Below are positions 27,972 through 36,025 of a stretch of 64,000 bases of DNA, in pieces (positions within the stretch are counted from its first letter, which is position 1; every line of letters begins with the position of its first letter). The notes under the pieces were generated by a model, which made no database searches, had not been told where the DNA came from, and saw only the letters and a list, made by a program, of their open reading frames with translations. The stretch covers positions 2,976,001-3,040,000 of the forward strand of contig NZ_JBGEDP010000001.1 in NCBI RefSeq assembly GCF_041206865.1, given 5' to 3'. The position numbers were made by a program, and so were the translations under genes. This DNA comes from Mycobacterium sp. HUMS_12744610. GTDB taxonomy: Bacteria; Actinomycetota; Actinomycetes; Mycobacteriales; Mycobacteriaceae.

Positions 27972-28124
27972 ATGGCCGACGATGCACTCACCGCAGACTG
28001 GCCCGGCGTCACGCGCGACGGGGCACCCGAATCGACGAGCAGTTCGGACAAAGGTCCGAGCAAGTGCAGGATTCACACAACGCCGCTGCGCGTCGATCCG
28101 AGTGTGGCGCGACTCTTTGGGTGA
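27972..28124 (+). CDS. Short hypothetical ORF next to the transposon
   Basis: A 50-codon frame starting MADDALTADWPGVTRDGAPE after a GGGGAA site. It shows no recognisable domain, ends 18 bases before the left transposon repeat and may be a remnant or non-coding. Confidence 0.2.
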   Translation: MADDALTADWPGVTRDGAPESTSSSDKGPSKCRIHTTPLRVDPSVARLFG

Positions 28125-28142
28125 GCACGGCGGGGTGGTGGT

Positions 28143-28175
28143 GCGTCATGTGGGTTGAGGACGGGCTGGGCGTGA
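28143..28175 (+). repeat. Left end repeat of the transposon
   Basis: GCGTCAT, five bases, TTGAGG, seven bases, GGGCGTGA. The same blocks with the same spacing occur inverted at the right end. A looser copy (CTGTCACGGTGAGGACGG) follows at about 28206, as expected for several transposase-binding sites in one end. Confidence 0.65.
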
Positions 28176-28254
28176 CGCCGACCGGCGGGCGGGTTGTGGG
28201 TGGTGCTGTCACGGTGAGGACGGTCGGTTTAGGGTCCGGGTGATCTTGAAAGTC

Positions 28255-28301
28255 GACGGCCCTTCCCACGTGCTTTGACTGGGCTACTGGGAAGGGCCGT
28301 C
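28255..28301. other. 14-bp hairpin in the transposon leader
   Basis: GACGGCCCTTCCCA at 28255-28268 and its exact complement at 28288-28301, with a 19-base loop, 20 bases before the first transposon gene. It could attenuate incoming transcription. No T run follows. Confidence 0.55.
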
Positions 28302-28320
28302 CGAACGCCCGGAGGCGTCG

Positions 28321-28956
28321 TTGCTCAGTGTAGGTGTCGATCCTGTTGTTGTTGAACGTCAGTTGCGCTCGGGCGTGCTGAGCTGCCCGCGGTGCGGGCA
28401 GCGGTTGGCGCCGTGGGGGCACGCCGCGCCGCGGTTTGTGCGTCGTGCGACGGCGGTGGTGGAGCGGATCTGGCCGCGGCGGGCGATCTGTTCGAGCGCG
28501 GCGGGCTGTGGCCGCTCACACGTGCTGCTACCCCGGTTCTGTCTGGGCCGGCGGGTCGACGCGGTTTCGGTGATTTGGGCGGCGCTGCTGGCCCGGGCGG
28601 CGGGTTGGGGGTGGCGGCGGATCTGCGCGGCGGCGGGTCGCCCGGCCTCCACGGTTCGGGGCTGGCTGTCGCGGTTTTGCGTGCATGCCGAGTCGATCCG
28701 GGTCGGGTTCGCCCGGCTGGAACGCCACGCCAATACCGGCGCCGACATGGATCGTCTGGCTCCTGCGGCAAGCCCGGTCGCCGATGCGGTCGCCCAGATC
28801 GGTGTGGCGTGCGCGGCGGTGCGCCGGGTGGCCGGTTCGGCCGTGTTCGAGGTGTCGGCGGCCGAGCTGGTGGCGGCGTGCTCGGGTGGCTGGCTGTTGG
28901 GGTCGGGGCCGCCGGCGGTGGCGGCGTTGTCGATCAACATGAGCCCGCGTCTGTGA
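28321..28956 (+). CDS. DUF6431-like zinc-finger HTH protein of the transposon
   Basis: A 211-residue protein with an N-terminal zinc-ribbon pattern (LSCPRCGQRLAPWGH, and a second cysteine/histidine set in ICSSAAGCGRSHVLLPRFC) followed by a helix-turn-helix (GWGWRRICAAAGRPASTVRGWLSRF). The combination suggests DNA binding. I recall DUF6431 proteins next to DDE transposases in actinobacteria. It is the first gene of the element, 72 bases before the transposase, and could serve in targeting as TniQ/TnsD does, but that is inference. The start appears to be TTG. Confidence 0.65.
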   Translation: MLSVGVDPVVVERQLRSGVLSCPRCGQRLAPWGHAAPRFVRRATAVVERIWPRRAICSSAAGCGRSHVLLPRFCLGRRVDAVSVIWAALLARAAGWGWRRICAAAGRPASTVRGWLSRFCVHAESIRVGFARLERHANTGADMDRLAPAASPVADAVAQIGVACAAVRRVAGSAVFEVSAAELVAACSGGWLLGSGPPAVAALSINMSPRL

Positions 28957-29028
28957 ACGGCCGCCTCGGCGCGTCAGGGTCGAGCGCGTCACTGCCGTCG
29001 ACCGTGGGAAGCGTTGAGGTGCCAATAG

Positions 29029-30399
29029 ATGTCGAAGAAGAAGTCGCGGGCCGAGCGGGCGCGCGATATCGCGCTGTACCGGTATGCGCTGATTAGGCCG
29101 CTGGCCGATCCGGGCCTGTCAGCGACCGAGCGGGGTCGGCTGGTGCGGGAGCTGGCCGCCCAGGTGCATCTGGGCCCATCCGGTGAGCCGGTGACGGTGT
29201 CCCGCGCCAGCCTGGACCGCTGGATTAGGGCGTGGCGGGCCGGCGGGTTCGACGCGCTGATCCCGCCCGAACGCCAGGTGGCCCCGCGCACCGACGCCGA
29301 GGTGTTGGAGCTCGCGGCGCGGCTCAAGCGCGAACACCCCGCCCGTACTGCGGCCCACATCGCCCGCATCGTGGAGGCCGAGCAGGGGTGGGCGCCCTCG
29401 GCGCGCACTTTGCAACGCCACTTCGCCCGGCTCGAGCTCAACACCCGCCCGGACGGCAACCCGCCGGCCGCGTTCGGCCGATTCGAGGCCGAGGCGCCCG
29501 ACCAGATGTGGATCAGCGACGGGCTGCACGGCCCGATCGTCGCCGGCCGCCGGGCGGTGTTGTTCGCGCTGCTTGACGACCACTCCCGCTACGTGCCCGG
29601 GCACCGGTGGGGCCACGGCGAGGACACCCTGGGCATGCAGGCCGCGCTGCACGACGCGGTCAAAACCCACGGCTGCCCGCGAAAACTGTACTGCGACAAC
29701 GGAGCTGCCTACGTCAGCGGTCAGCTGGCCTGGTCGGCGGCGGTGCTCGACATCGCGCTGGTGCACAGCCGGCCCGGAAAACCGCAAGGGCGGGGCAAAA
29801 TAGAACGCTGGAACCGCACCGTGCGCGACCAGTTCCTGGTCGAGATCGAGGCCGCCGGGGAGGTGGCCTCGCTCGAGGAGCTGAACCGGTTGTTCACCGC
29901 CTGGTGCCACCAGCACTACCACCGCAGCGTGCATTCAGAAACCGGCGCCACCCCGCTGGCGCGCTATCACGCCCAGGGCCGCACCCCGGCGCCGCGCCCG
30001 GACGCGGGGCTTTTGCGGCGCGCGTTTTTGTGGCGCGAGCAGCGCAGGGTCACCGCCACCGCCACGGTGTCGTTGCACGGCAACCGCTATGAGCTCGACC
30101 CCGCCCTGGTCGGCCGTGTCGTGGATCTGCTGTTCACCCCGTTCGACCTGACCGTCATCGACATCGAATACCAGGGCAAGGCGATGGGCCGGGCCATTCC
30201 GCACACCATCGGCCGCCACACCCACCCCGCGGTCAAACCCGACATCCCCGCACCGGTGCAAGCCACCGGCATCGACTACCTGCACCTGCTGGAGCAGGCA
30301 CATCAAGCCGATGTGGGTCAGGCGATCAACTATCTCGCCCTGGCCGACAGCGACATCCAAGCACCCCGCCACGACCAAACCGGACCGCAAAACCCTTAA
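29029..30399 (+). CDS. DDE-type integrase/transposase (TnsB/TniA-like)
   Basis: A 456-residue transposase. An N-terminal helix-turn-helix (VTVSRASLDRWIRAWRAGG) precedes an RNase-H-like core with catalytic Asp164 (MWISDGLHG), Asp223 (YCDNGAAY) and Glu259 (GKIERWNR), giving the D-59-D-35-E spacing of retroviral-type integrases. A C-terminal beta-rich Mu-type domain (RVTATATVSLHGNRYELDP) follows. It is paired with an ATPase gene 55 bases downstream, unlike simple IS481 elements. All catalytic residues are present, so it looks functional. Confidence 0.92.
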   Translation: MSKKKSRAERARDIALYRYALIRPLADPGLSATERGRLVRELAAQVHLGPSGEPVTVSRASLDRWIRAWRAGGFDALIPPERQVAPRTDAEVLELAARLKREHPARTAAHIARIVEAEQGWAPSARTLQRHFARLELNTRPDGNPPAAFGRFEAEAPDQMWISDGLHGPIVAGRRAVLFALLDDHSRYVPGHRWGHGEDTLGMQAALHDAVKTHGCPRKLYCDNGAAYVSGQLAWSAAVLDIALVHSRPGKPQGRGKIERWNRTVRDQFLVEIEAAGEVASLEELNRLFTAWCHQHYHRSVHSETGATPLARYHAQGRTPAPRPDAGLLRRAFLWREQRRVTATATVSLHGNRYELDPALVGRVVDLLFTPFDLTVIDIEYQGKAMGRAIPHTIGRHTHPAVKPDIPAPVQATGIDYLHLLEQAHQADVGQAINYLALADSDIQAPRHDQTGPQNP

Positions 30400-30454
30400 G
30401 CAGCAACGCTATCCACCTCGACCACCGTGGCGAGCCCACGGGGAACGGACCATC

Positions 30455-31285
30455 ATGCTCGACAAGATCCAATCCTATTTCGGTTTGACGACCATGCCCT
30501 TCGGCCGCGCCCTGGCGCCGGGCATGCTGTTTCCCAGTGCCGACCACTCCCAGGCCGCCGCCCGCATCGGCTACGGCATCGCCACCCGCGGTATCACCGT
30601 GATCACCGGCGAAGTCGGTGTCGGCAAGACCGTCGCCGCCCGCGCCGCGATCGAGCGCGCCGAACCGGCACGTCACCACCTGATCTACATCCCCGACCCC
30701 ACCGTCGCCGCCCGCGGCATCTACCACCACATCGTGACCGCGCTGGGCTGCCGGCCCAGCTTCCACAACGCCGCCCTGGTTCCCCAAGCCCGCGATGCGC
30801 TGGCCGCCGAAGCCGCCGAACGCGGCCGCGTCCCCATCTTGTGCATCGACGAGGCCCACCTGCTTTCCCACGACGCCCTCGAAGCGCTGCGGCTGCTCAT
30901 CAATCACCGTCTCGACACCGAATCACCGTTCGCCACAATACTTCTCGGCCAACCCACACTCGCCGCCAAAATGTCCCTGGGCATCTTGGCCGCCCTGGAA
31001 CAACGCATCACCGTGCGCCGCACCATGACCGGCATGACCAGCGAGGAGACCGCCGGATACATCCGCCACCACCTACAGCTCGCCGGCCGATCCGACCCGC
31101 TGTTCACCGACGATGCCCTCGCCCTGATCCACGACTCCGGTCGCGGCAAGCCCCGCGGTGTCAACCGGCTCGCCATCGCCGCGCTCATCGCCGCCTGCGC
31201 CGCAGGCAAAAACCTCGTCGACGAGTCCAGCGCACGATCGGCGATCACCGAAACCAACCACGACATCCAGCCCGCGACACCCTGA
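30455..31285 (+). CDS. AAA ATPase, ExeA/TniB/TnsC-like transposition protein
   Basis: A 276-residue AAA ATPase with Walker A GEVGVGKT (52-59) and Walker B ILCIDEAH (128-135), a sensor-like LLGQPTL segment and a C-terminal lid (PRGVNRLAIAALIAA). It begins YFGLTTMPFGRA, the typical ExeA-family start. Such ATPases regulate the neighbouring transposase and select target DNA. A hairpin terminator follows 28 bases after the stop. Confidence 0.9.
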   Translation: MLDKIQSYFGLTTMPFGRALAPGMLFPSADHSQAAARIGYGIATRGITVITGEVGVGKTVAARAAIERAEPARHHLIYIPDPTVAARGIYHHIVTALGCRPSFHNAALVPQARDALAAEAAERGRVPILCIDEAHLLSHDALEALRLLINHRLDTESPFATILLGQPTLAAKMSLGILAALEQRITVRRTMTGMTSEETAGYIRHHLQLAGRSDPLFTDDALALIHDSGRGKPRGVNRLAIAALIAACAAGKNLVDESSARSAITETNHDIQPATP

Positions 31286-31313
31286 GCACCGCCGCGACAT
31301 CACGACCACCGAC

Positions 31314-31342
31314 AGCCCCGCTCGACACGATTGAGCGGGGCT
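31314..31342 (+). terminator. Hairpin terminator at the end of the transposon operon
   Basis: AGCCCCGCTC and GAGCGGGGCT form a perfect 10-bp stem with a nine-base loop, followed by ATTTC. It sits after the ATPase gene and just inside the right end repeat. Confidence 0.7.
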
Positions 31343-31345
31343 ATT

Positions 31346-31378
31346 TCACACCCGAACCAGCCTCAACAGGAATGACGC
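31346..31378 (-). repeat. Right end repeat of the transposon
   Basis: Read on the minus strand: GCGTCAT, five bases, TTGAGG, seven bases, GGGTGTGA. Three conserved blocks match the left end with identical spacing, differing at one base within them. A short open frame MSKISDAQHR starts at 31383 just outside. Confidence 0.65.
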
Positions 31379-31442
31379 CACCATGTCCAAGATCAGTGAC
31401 GCGCAACACCGAGGAGCCGACGACGGGCCGGAGCCATCGCGT

Positions 31443-31931
31443 TCAGGCGCGGCGTTCGGCGGCGGCGATGCCGCCTTTGAGGAGTTCGTCGATGACCTTC
31501 TTGAACACCGGCAGCATCAGCCGATCGGCGCCGGGGATCTTCAGCGTTGAGCGCAGGTGCCAGCTGACCTCGGTCCCGGCCCCCGTCTCACGCAGTTGGA
31601 CCGTGCCGACGTGATCCCGGGTCGGTGCGCCCGAGAGCATCTTGTACGCGTAGCGGGTGGGTCGCTCGTACTCGATGATCTCCTCGACGAACGGGGGTCC
31701 GATCACCACCAGACGCCTGATCGCGCCGACACCGTTGGGTGCGGGGGTGCCCTCGCGATCGAGGGTGCTGCGCCGGCATGCCCACAGGTAGTCCGCGATC
31801 CCGCGGTGGTCGGTCAGGGCGTCGAACACGGTCTCGATCGGCGCCGTCGAGGTCCGGGGTCAGGGTGAACTCGATCATCCGCGCTGCACCCTGACGCTGC
31901 TCGCCGTCGATATCCGGTTGTCGGCCGTCAT
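31443..31931 (-). pseudogene. Frameshifted SRPBCC-family protein
   Basis: A polyketide-cyclase/START-like protein broken near its 5' end. ATG 31931 follows an AAAGGGGA site and reads MTADNRISTASSVRVQRG then stops; ATG 31878 opens MIEFTLTPDLDG; from about 31845 the true frame is VFDALTDHRGIADYLWACRR and then on to GGIAAAERRA. One extra G near 31841-31845 accounts for the second break. A truncated 129-residue protein could start at GTG 31829. It lies about 65 bases from the right transposon repeat. Confidence 0.65.
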
Positions 31932-32284
31932 GATTCGTCCCCTTTCGCTACAGAGAACATAGCCCCACGGCGTGCGGCTCACCGAAGCCGCATGAGTCCG
32001 CTGGAGCCCCGCCCCCACGGACTGGTCGCCGTGCTGAAACTCTTCGGGCAGGCTGTTGATGGAAAAAGCGTCGTCGCAGGCAAAAGCCCCTGAGTTCGGG
32101 CGGCATGCAACCCCGGTCGGCCAGGACGTGGGACCGAGGCATTGAGTGAACGGATTGCCCTGCTTCACAAGGGAATGAGTCGTATCCGGTCCCCAACCAG
32201 TATGGATGCGCGGCTACGTCGATGACGGCGGGAGTGCCCGACGGGATCCGCTAGGGCGGGGCACAGCACGATCCGAGGCTGGGA
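31932..32284. other. Intergenic region, nothing recognised
   Basis: About 350 bases without a convincing reading frame, repeat or operator. Open frames here have no family features. Confidence 0.5.
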
Positions 32285-33433
32285 TTACTCGCAGGCGACA
32301 CCGTCGCCGTCGCGGTCAAGCCCAGGTCGATATCCGGGCTGTCCGACATAGATCGGCGCCGCACCCGCGGCCCGTGCTGCCTTGCAGTTCGGGTAGTACA
32401 CCGACAACCCGTTATCGGGTGCCGGCGCTGGAGGGGGCGGAACATATTCAGCGCCGGGGTCCGTCGGCGGCTGCCCGGGAGCCGCGGCGGGTGCCCCAAA
32501 ATTCGTCAGGGTTCGAGCGATCGCATCGTGTTCGGCCTGGGTCACCCACAACCCGTAGGCGGCCTTGACGTCGACGATGCGGGTGACATAGGTGCAGCGG
32601 TAGGACTTGTTGGGCGGCAACCACGTTGCAGCGTCGCCGGCGCCCTTCTGCTCGTTCATCGCCCGGGTGGTGGCCTGCAGATTGATCGGGTCGTTGGCGA
32701 AGTTGCGCCGCTTGACGGCATCCCACTGCTGCGCACCCTTCTGCCATGCGTCCAACAACGCGACCACATGGTCGACCGGCACCAGCGACGAGGTGCCCCG
32801 GCCACGGCGAAACTCGACCGTGGTGCCGCTGTAGGGGTCGTGCAACACACCGGAAATCACCGTGCAGTCGCCATTGCGGACGATGTCAGCGAGGTCGCGC
32901 GCGAGGATGTCGTCGCGGGTGTCGCAGCCGTTATGCCCGCCGGTCACCGTCACGTCGTCAGTCCAGGCATCGCCGAACAGGCCGCGGTCATATCCGGTCT
33001 TCGGCGCGCGGCCCTTGATCGCCAGAGTGGCGAGTTCTGCCGCCGCTGCCGCGGCGTCCTCCGACTGCGCCGGCGCCGCCGGGGCGAAAGGCAACGGCGA
33101 ACCGGGGGACGACGAAGGCCCGGCGAACCCAGCCGGCGACGGCGGTGCGGTCGCCTCGGCCTTCCCGGGGCGGGCCGACTCCTCGCGGGCACCTCTGTCG
33201 CCTGCCAAGCCCAGACCGGCGATCAGGACCGCGGCCACCACCGCACACACCACGGCGACACCGGCCAGAGTCCAGACCGAACGCCACGGGCGGTTCAGCG
33301 GCTCCGTCTCGGGATCTTCCTGCGACCACGCCAAATCGGGCGCCGCCTGGCCGGCTGCGGGCACGGCCGTCGCATCGTCGCATGGCCCTGCGGCCGTCGC
33401 GGGCTGATCGTCGTCATCGCTGGTGGTGGTCAT
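32285..33433 (-). CDS. Membrane-anchored GmrSD-type HNH nuclease with Excalibur domain
   Basis: A 382-residue protein: acidic N-terminus, one transmembrane helix at about 52-77, a Ala/Pro-rich linker, a DUF1524 (GmrSD C-terminal) HNH domain at about 140-310 and a C-terminal Excalibur domain (343-382) ending DRDGDGVACE. HNH marks are LVPVDHVVALLDAW (Asp221-His222), FANDPINLQAT and NEQKGAGDAATWLPP. It should lie outside the membrane with the nuclease exposed. An AGGAGA site supports ATG 33433. Secreted relatives degrade extracellular DNA; role here unknown. Confidence 0.82.
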   Translation of the reverse strand: MTTTSDDDDQPATAAGPCDDATAVPAAGQAAPDLAWSQEDPETEPLNRPWRSVWTLAGVAVVCAVVAAVLIAGLGLAGDRGAREESARPGKAEATAPPSPAGFAGPSSSPGSPLPFAPAAPAQSEDAAAAAAELATLAIKGRAPKTGYDRGLFGDAWTDDVTVTGGHNGCDTRDDILARDLADIVRNGDCTVISGVLHDPYSGTTVEFRRGRGTSSLVPVDHVVALLDAWQKGAQQWDAVKRRNFANDPINLQATTRAMNEQKGAGDAATWLPPNKSYRCTYVTRIVDVKAAYGLWVTQAEHDAIARTLTNFGAPAAAPGQPPTDPGAEYVPPPPAPAPDNGLSVYYPNCKAARAAGAAPIYVGQPGYRPGLDRDGDGVACE

Positions 33434-33691
33434 CGTCTTCTCCTGTTCGCACACCCTGTGCGGCGAGGATCTGACTAGCGTATTTCTTCGCAACGGCGAC
33501 AAGGGTGGAGGCGCTACCGCGGCGTTGCGCACCGCTTCAGGCGTGGGATCGTTGCGCCCGCCCGGATGCTGCGCGGTGACAAAGCAGGCCGTCGCCCACA
33601 CTCGGCAACTCGGTGCCTTCCGAGTGTGCCACCGTTCGTGGCGTCCGGCGTCTGCGAGCCGAGAGCACACCCACCGGACCTGGACCCGCCA

Positions 33692-33907
33692 TCAATAAGG
33701 TTCGCACGCAAGTCCGTCGTTGTCGCGGTCAAGCTTCGGAGCGTAGGCCGCATCCCCCCTCGGGATGTTGTAGCGCCCGTCCGCATGCGCCTGCGAGCAA
33801 TTCTTGTACGGCGGGTCGGCCTGGGCCGCGGGTGCGGCAGACACTCCGAGGCCGGCGATCGCGGCAACTGCGCCCACTGCTGCCATGAGATGGCGGAATA
33901 TCAACAC
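33692..33907 (-). CDS. Secreted Excalibur-domain small protein
   Basis: A 71-residue protein with a signal peptide (HLMAAVGAVAAIAGLGVSAAPAAQA) and one Excalibur calcium-binding-like domain: YKNCSQAHADGRYNIPRGD and the terminal DRDNDGLACEPY. GTG 33907 follows AAGGAG. Its domain is the same type as the C-terminus of the HNH protein 258 bases downstream, so they may work together or share an origin. The region 33434-33691 between them shows no gene. Confidence 0.8.
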   Translation of the reverse strand: MLIFRHLMAAVGAVAAIAGLGVSAAPAAQADPPYKNCSQAHADGRYNIPRGDAAYAPKLDRDNDGLACEPY

Positions 33908-34085
33908 TCCGTGCTCCTTCCGTTGGCGGTCGGAAAGGATCGTAAGACGGCGCCGGTGTGTCAGCGCGGTGGAATGCGCGACCTCATGTGAGGCTCATAG
34001 GAAACCCCGCCCGCGCCGCTCGCCGCGCCGGTGGCGGGGCACGACCGGACGCACTCGGGCGTTCCAGAGTCGCGCAGGTGTCAGC

Positions 34086-34553
34086 TCACACGAGTGCCGA
34101 CGCGTCGAACACCCAGCTGGTGTCCGCATTCGCCAGGTTCTCGAAGTGGTTCGGGGGAGCGAAGGCCACCAGGGAGTTCATGTCCCAGTAGTCTTTCCAG
34201 ACCGTGATTTTGCCGTCCTCGACCTTGTGCACCGTGACGAACCGCAGAACGCCCTGCTCTCTGGTCGCGAAAGTCCAAGTCTCCGAATGCCCGTAGAGGA
34301 CGTCGGAACCGTCGCACACCAGCACGCCGTCGTGGTTCTCGTAGCCGGCCAGCGGTTCGAGCCCCATCTTCAGCCGCTTCACGATGTCCTCGGGACCGCG
34401 GGCGGCCAGCGCGGGCACCGGCATGTCGACGTAGAGGCAGTCGTCGGACAAAAAGGTCTTGACCGCGTCCCAGTCCCGCCGCGAAAGTGCCTGCCATAGC
34501 CCGAGGACGACGTCGCGGACCGTGCTCGTGGATTCGATTGTCACAGCCGTCAT
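34086..34553 (-). CDS. Limonene-1,2-epoxide hydrolase-like protein
   Basis: A 155-residue SnoaL/NTF2-fold protein close to limonene epoxide hydrolases. The Asp-Arg-Asp catalytic set can be traced as Asp in CLYVDMPV, Arg in ARGPEDIVKRL and Asp in TVWKDYWDM. Such enzymes open epoxides with water in the cytosol. It is 30 bases downstream of cyp140 on the same strand, so a P450-made epoxide is a plausible substrate; that is inference. ATG 34553 (MTAVTIESTSTV) is preferred over 34580. Confidence 0.72.
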   Translation of the reverse strand: MTAVTIESTSTVRDVVLGLWQALSRRDWDAVKTFLSDDCLYVDMPVPALAARGPEDIVKRLKMGLEPLAGYENHDGVLVCDGSDVLYGHSETWTFATREQGVLRFVTVHKVEDGKITVWKDYWDMNSLVAFAPPNHFENLANADTSWVFDASALV

Positions 34554-34583
34554 CACACCCGCTCGCGGAGCGGGTGTCAACGA

Positions 34584-35915
34584 TCAGTTGTCGACCCCGG
34601 CCATCGAGTGTGCCGGGCCCAGGGCCACCGGCAGCGTCGACCAGCCCCGCAGCACCCGCGTGTCGCGCCTGCTGCCGGCGCCCGCGGCCCGCACCTCGGG
34701 GAAGCGCTCGAAAAATGTCCGCAACCCGACCTCGCCCTCGGCGCGCGCCAGGGCGGCGCCCAGGCAGAAGTGCCGGCCCCCGGAGAACGCGAGATGCTTT
34801 CCGGCGTTGGGCCGCTGGATGTCGAAGCGGTGCGGGTCGGTGAAGACCGCGGGATCGCGGTTGGCCGCGGCCAGGTACACGACGACCAGCCCGCCGCGGG
34901 GGATCGGCGTTCCCGCCACCTCGACGTCGTCGAGCGCCACCCGCGCGGTGAGCTGCACCGGGGAGTCCAGCCGCAGAATCTCCTCGACGGCGTTGGGCCA
35001 CAGCTCCGGTTGCTGCCGCAGCGTGTCCAGGTGCTGCGGCGCGTCCAGCAGCATGCGGATGCCGTTGCCCAGCAGGTTGACCGTCGTCTCGAATCCGGCG
35101 GCCAGCACCAGCCCGGCGATCGCCTGAAGCTCGAGTTCACTCAAATACGTTTCGGTAGAACCACTTTCGGCCATCTGGATCAGCTGGCTCATCAAGTTGT
35201 CGCTGGGCGCCCGGCGCAGCTGCCGCAGGTGGCCGGCGAGCCAGGAGTGAAATCCGGCGATGCCGTCCTGCACGCTGCGGTACTGCCGCCACGGCAAGCC
35301 GATGTCCAGGCTCGGCGCCGCCAGCTCACCGAATTCCAGGACGCGACGCCGGTCCTGCTCGGGCACACCCAGGATGTCGCTGATGATGGCGACCGGAAGC
35401 TGCGAGCAGTACCGCCCGACGACGTCGACCACCCCGGAGGTTCCCGACCTCCGCTCCAGCTGGTCCAGCAGTCCGGCGGCGGTCTGCTCGACCCGATCGC
35501 GCAGGGCCGCGACCGCCCTGGCCGTGAACACCGCCGACACCGTCTTGCGGTAACGGGTGTGGTCCGGCGGCTCGACGGCCAGCAACGACGGCGCGCGCAG
35601 CGGGTGCAACCGGTCGTCGCGGGTGCGGCGCTCCAACCACCGCAGCGGCCCCGGCAGATTCGACCCCATGTTGACCACGCGGAAGTCGTCGGAGCGCAGC
35701 AACTCCTGGGCCAGCGAGTAATCGGTGGTCAGATAGTTGACTTGACCTTTCGCCAAGGGCCCCAAGGCACGCAGTTCGTCGTAGAAGGCCACCGGGTCCG
35801 CGGCCACCGACGGATCGGCGATCAGCCGGGCCTGCAAGTCGCCCCGCCGGGCCCCGATCGCCGCGACGCCCCGGACGAACCCGTGCATCGCGAGCCAGTG
35901 CAGTCTTTCCTTCAT
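34584..35915 (-). CDS. cyp140: Cytochrome P450 CYP140
   Basis: A 443-residue P450 monooxygenase. The I-helix oxygen motif is AGFETT (273-278), ExxR is Glu312-Arg315 and the heme thiolate is Cys384 in FSGGRHFCLGAALA. The start MKERLHWLAMHG and the whole sequence agree with my memory of M. tuberculosis CYP140 (Rv1880c). The physiological substrate is unknown. A group II intron ends within about ten bases of this start codon, so the original ribosome site and promoter are no longer adjacent. Confidence 0.93.
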   Translation of the reverse strand: MKERLHWLAMHGFVRGVAAIGARRGDLQARLIADPSVAADPVAFYDELRALGPLAKGQVNYLTTDYSLAQELLRSDDFRVVNMGSNLPGPLRWLERRTRDDRLHPLRAPSLLAVEPPDHTRYRKTVSAVFTARAVAALRDRVEQTAAGLLDQLERRSGTSGVVDVVGRYCSQLPVAIISDILGVPEQDRRRVLEFGELAAPSLDIGLPWRQYRSVQDGIAGFHSWLAGHLRQLRRAPSDNLMSQLIQMAESGSTETYLSELELQAIAGLVLAAGFETTVNLLGNGIRMLLDAPQHLDTLRQQPELWPNAVEEILRLDSPVQLTARVALDDVEVAGTPIPRGGLVVVYLAAANRDPAVFTDPHRFDIQRPNAGKHLAFSGGRHFCLGAALARAEGEVGLRTFFERFPEVRAAGAGSRRDTRVLRGWSTLPVALGPAHSMAGVDN

Positions 35916-35969
35916 TGGTAGTCAGGGGCGCGGTGTCCGCAGAGCAGACCCGTTTCCCCATCCCCCTTT

Positions 35970-36003
35970 CAATCCGTGCATGCGGTTTTCCCGCACACGG
36001 CTT
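35970..36003 (-). ncRNA. Group II intron domain V
   Basis: A 34-base hairpin starting AAGCCGTGTGCGG, with a GAAA tetraloop and a two-base bulge in the returning strand (CCGCA-TG-CACGG). The AGC catalytic triad is present in the lower stem. This is the ribozyme core that binds the metal ions. Confidence 0.85.
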
Positions 36004-36025
36004 ACCGATGATCTTCTTGACATGG

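Larger units (their letters stand above)
28143..31378 (+). mobile_element. Three-gene DDE transposon with TnsB/TnsC-like organisation
   Basis: Minimum extent of an element bounded by two matching 33-bp inverted repeats. It carries, in order and on one strand, a zinc-finger/helix-turn-helix protein (DUF6431-like), a DDE integrase-type transposase and an AAA ATPase of the ExeA/TniB type. The transposase-plus-ATPase pair is the arrangement used by Mu, Tn552 and Tn7-like elements for target choice and immunity. The flanking genes are damaged. The outermost bases and the target duplication are not certain; the real ends may lie up to about 40 bases outside. Confidence 0.75.
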
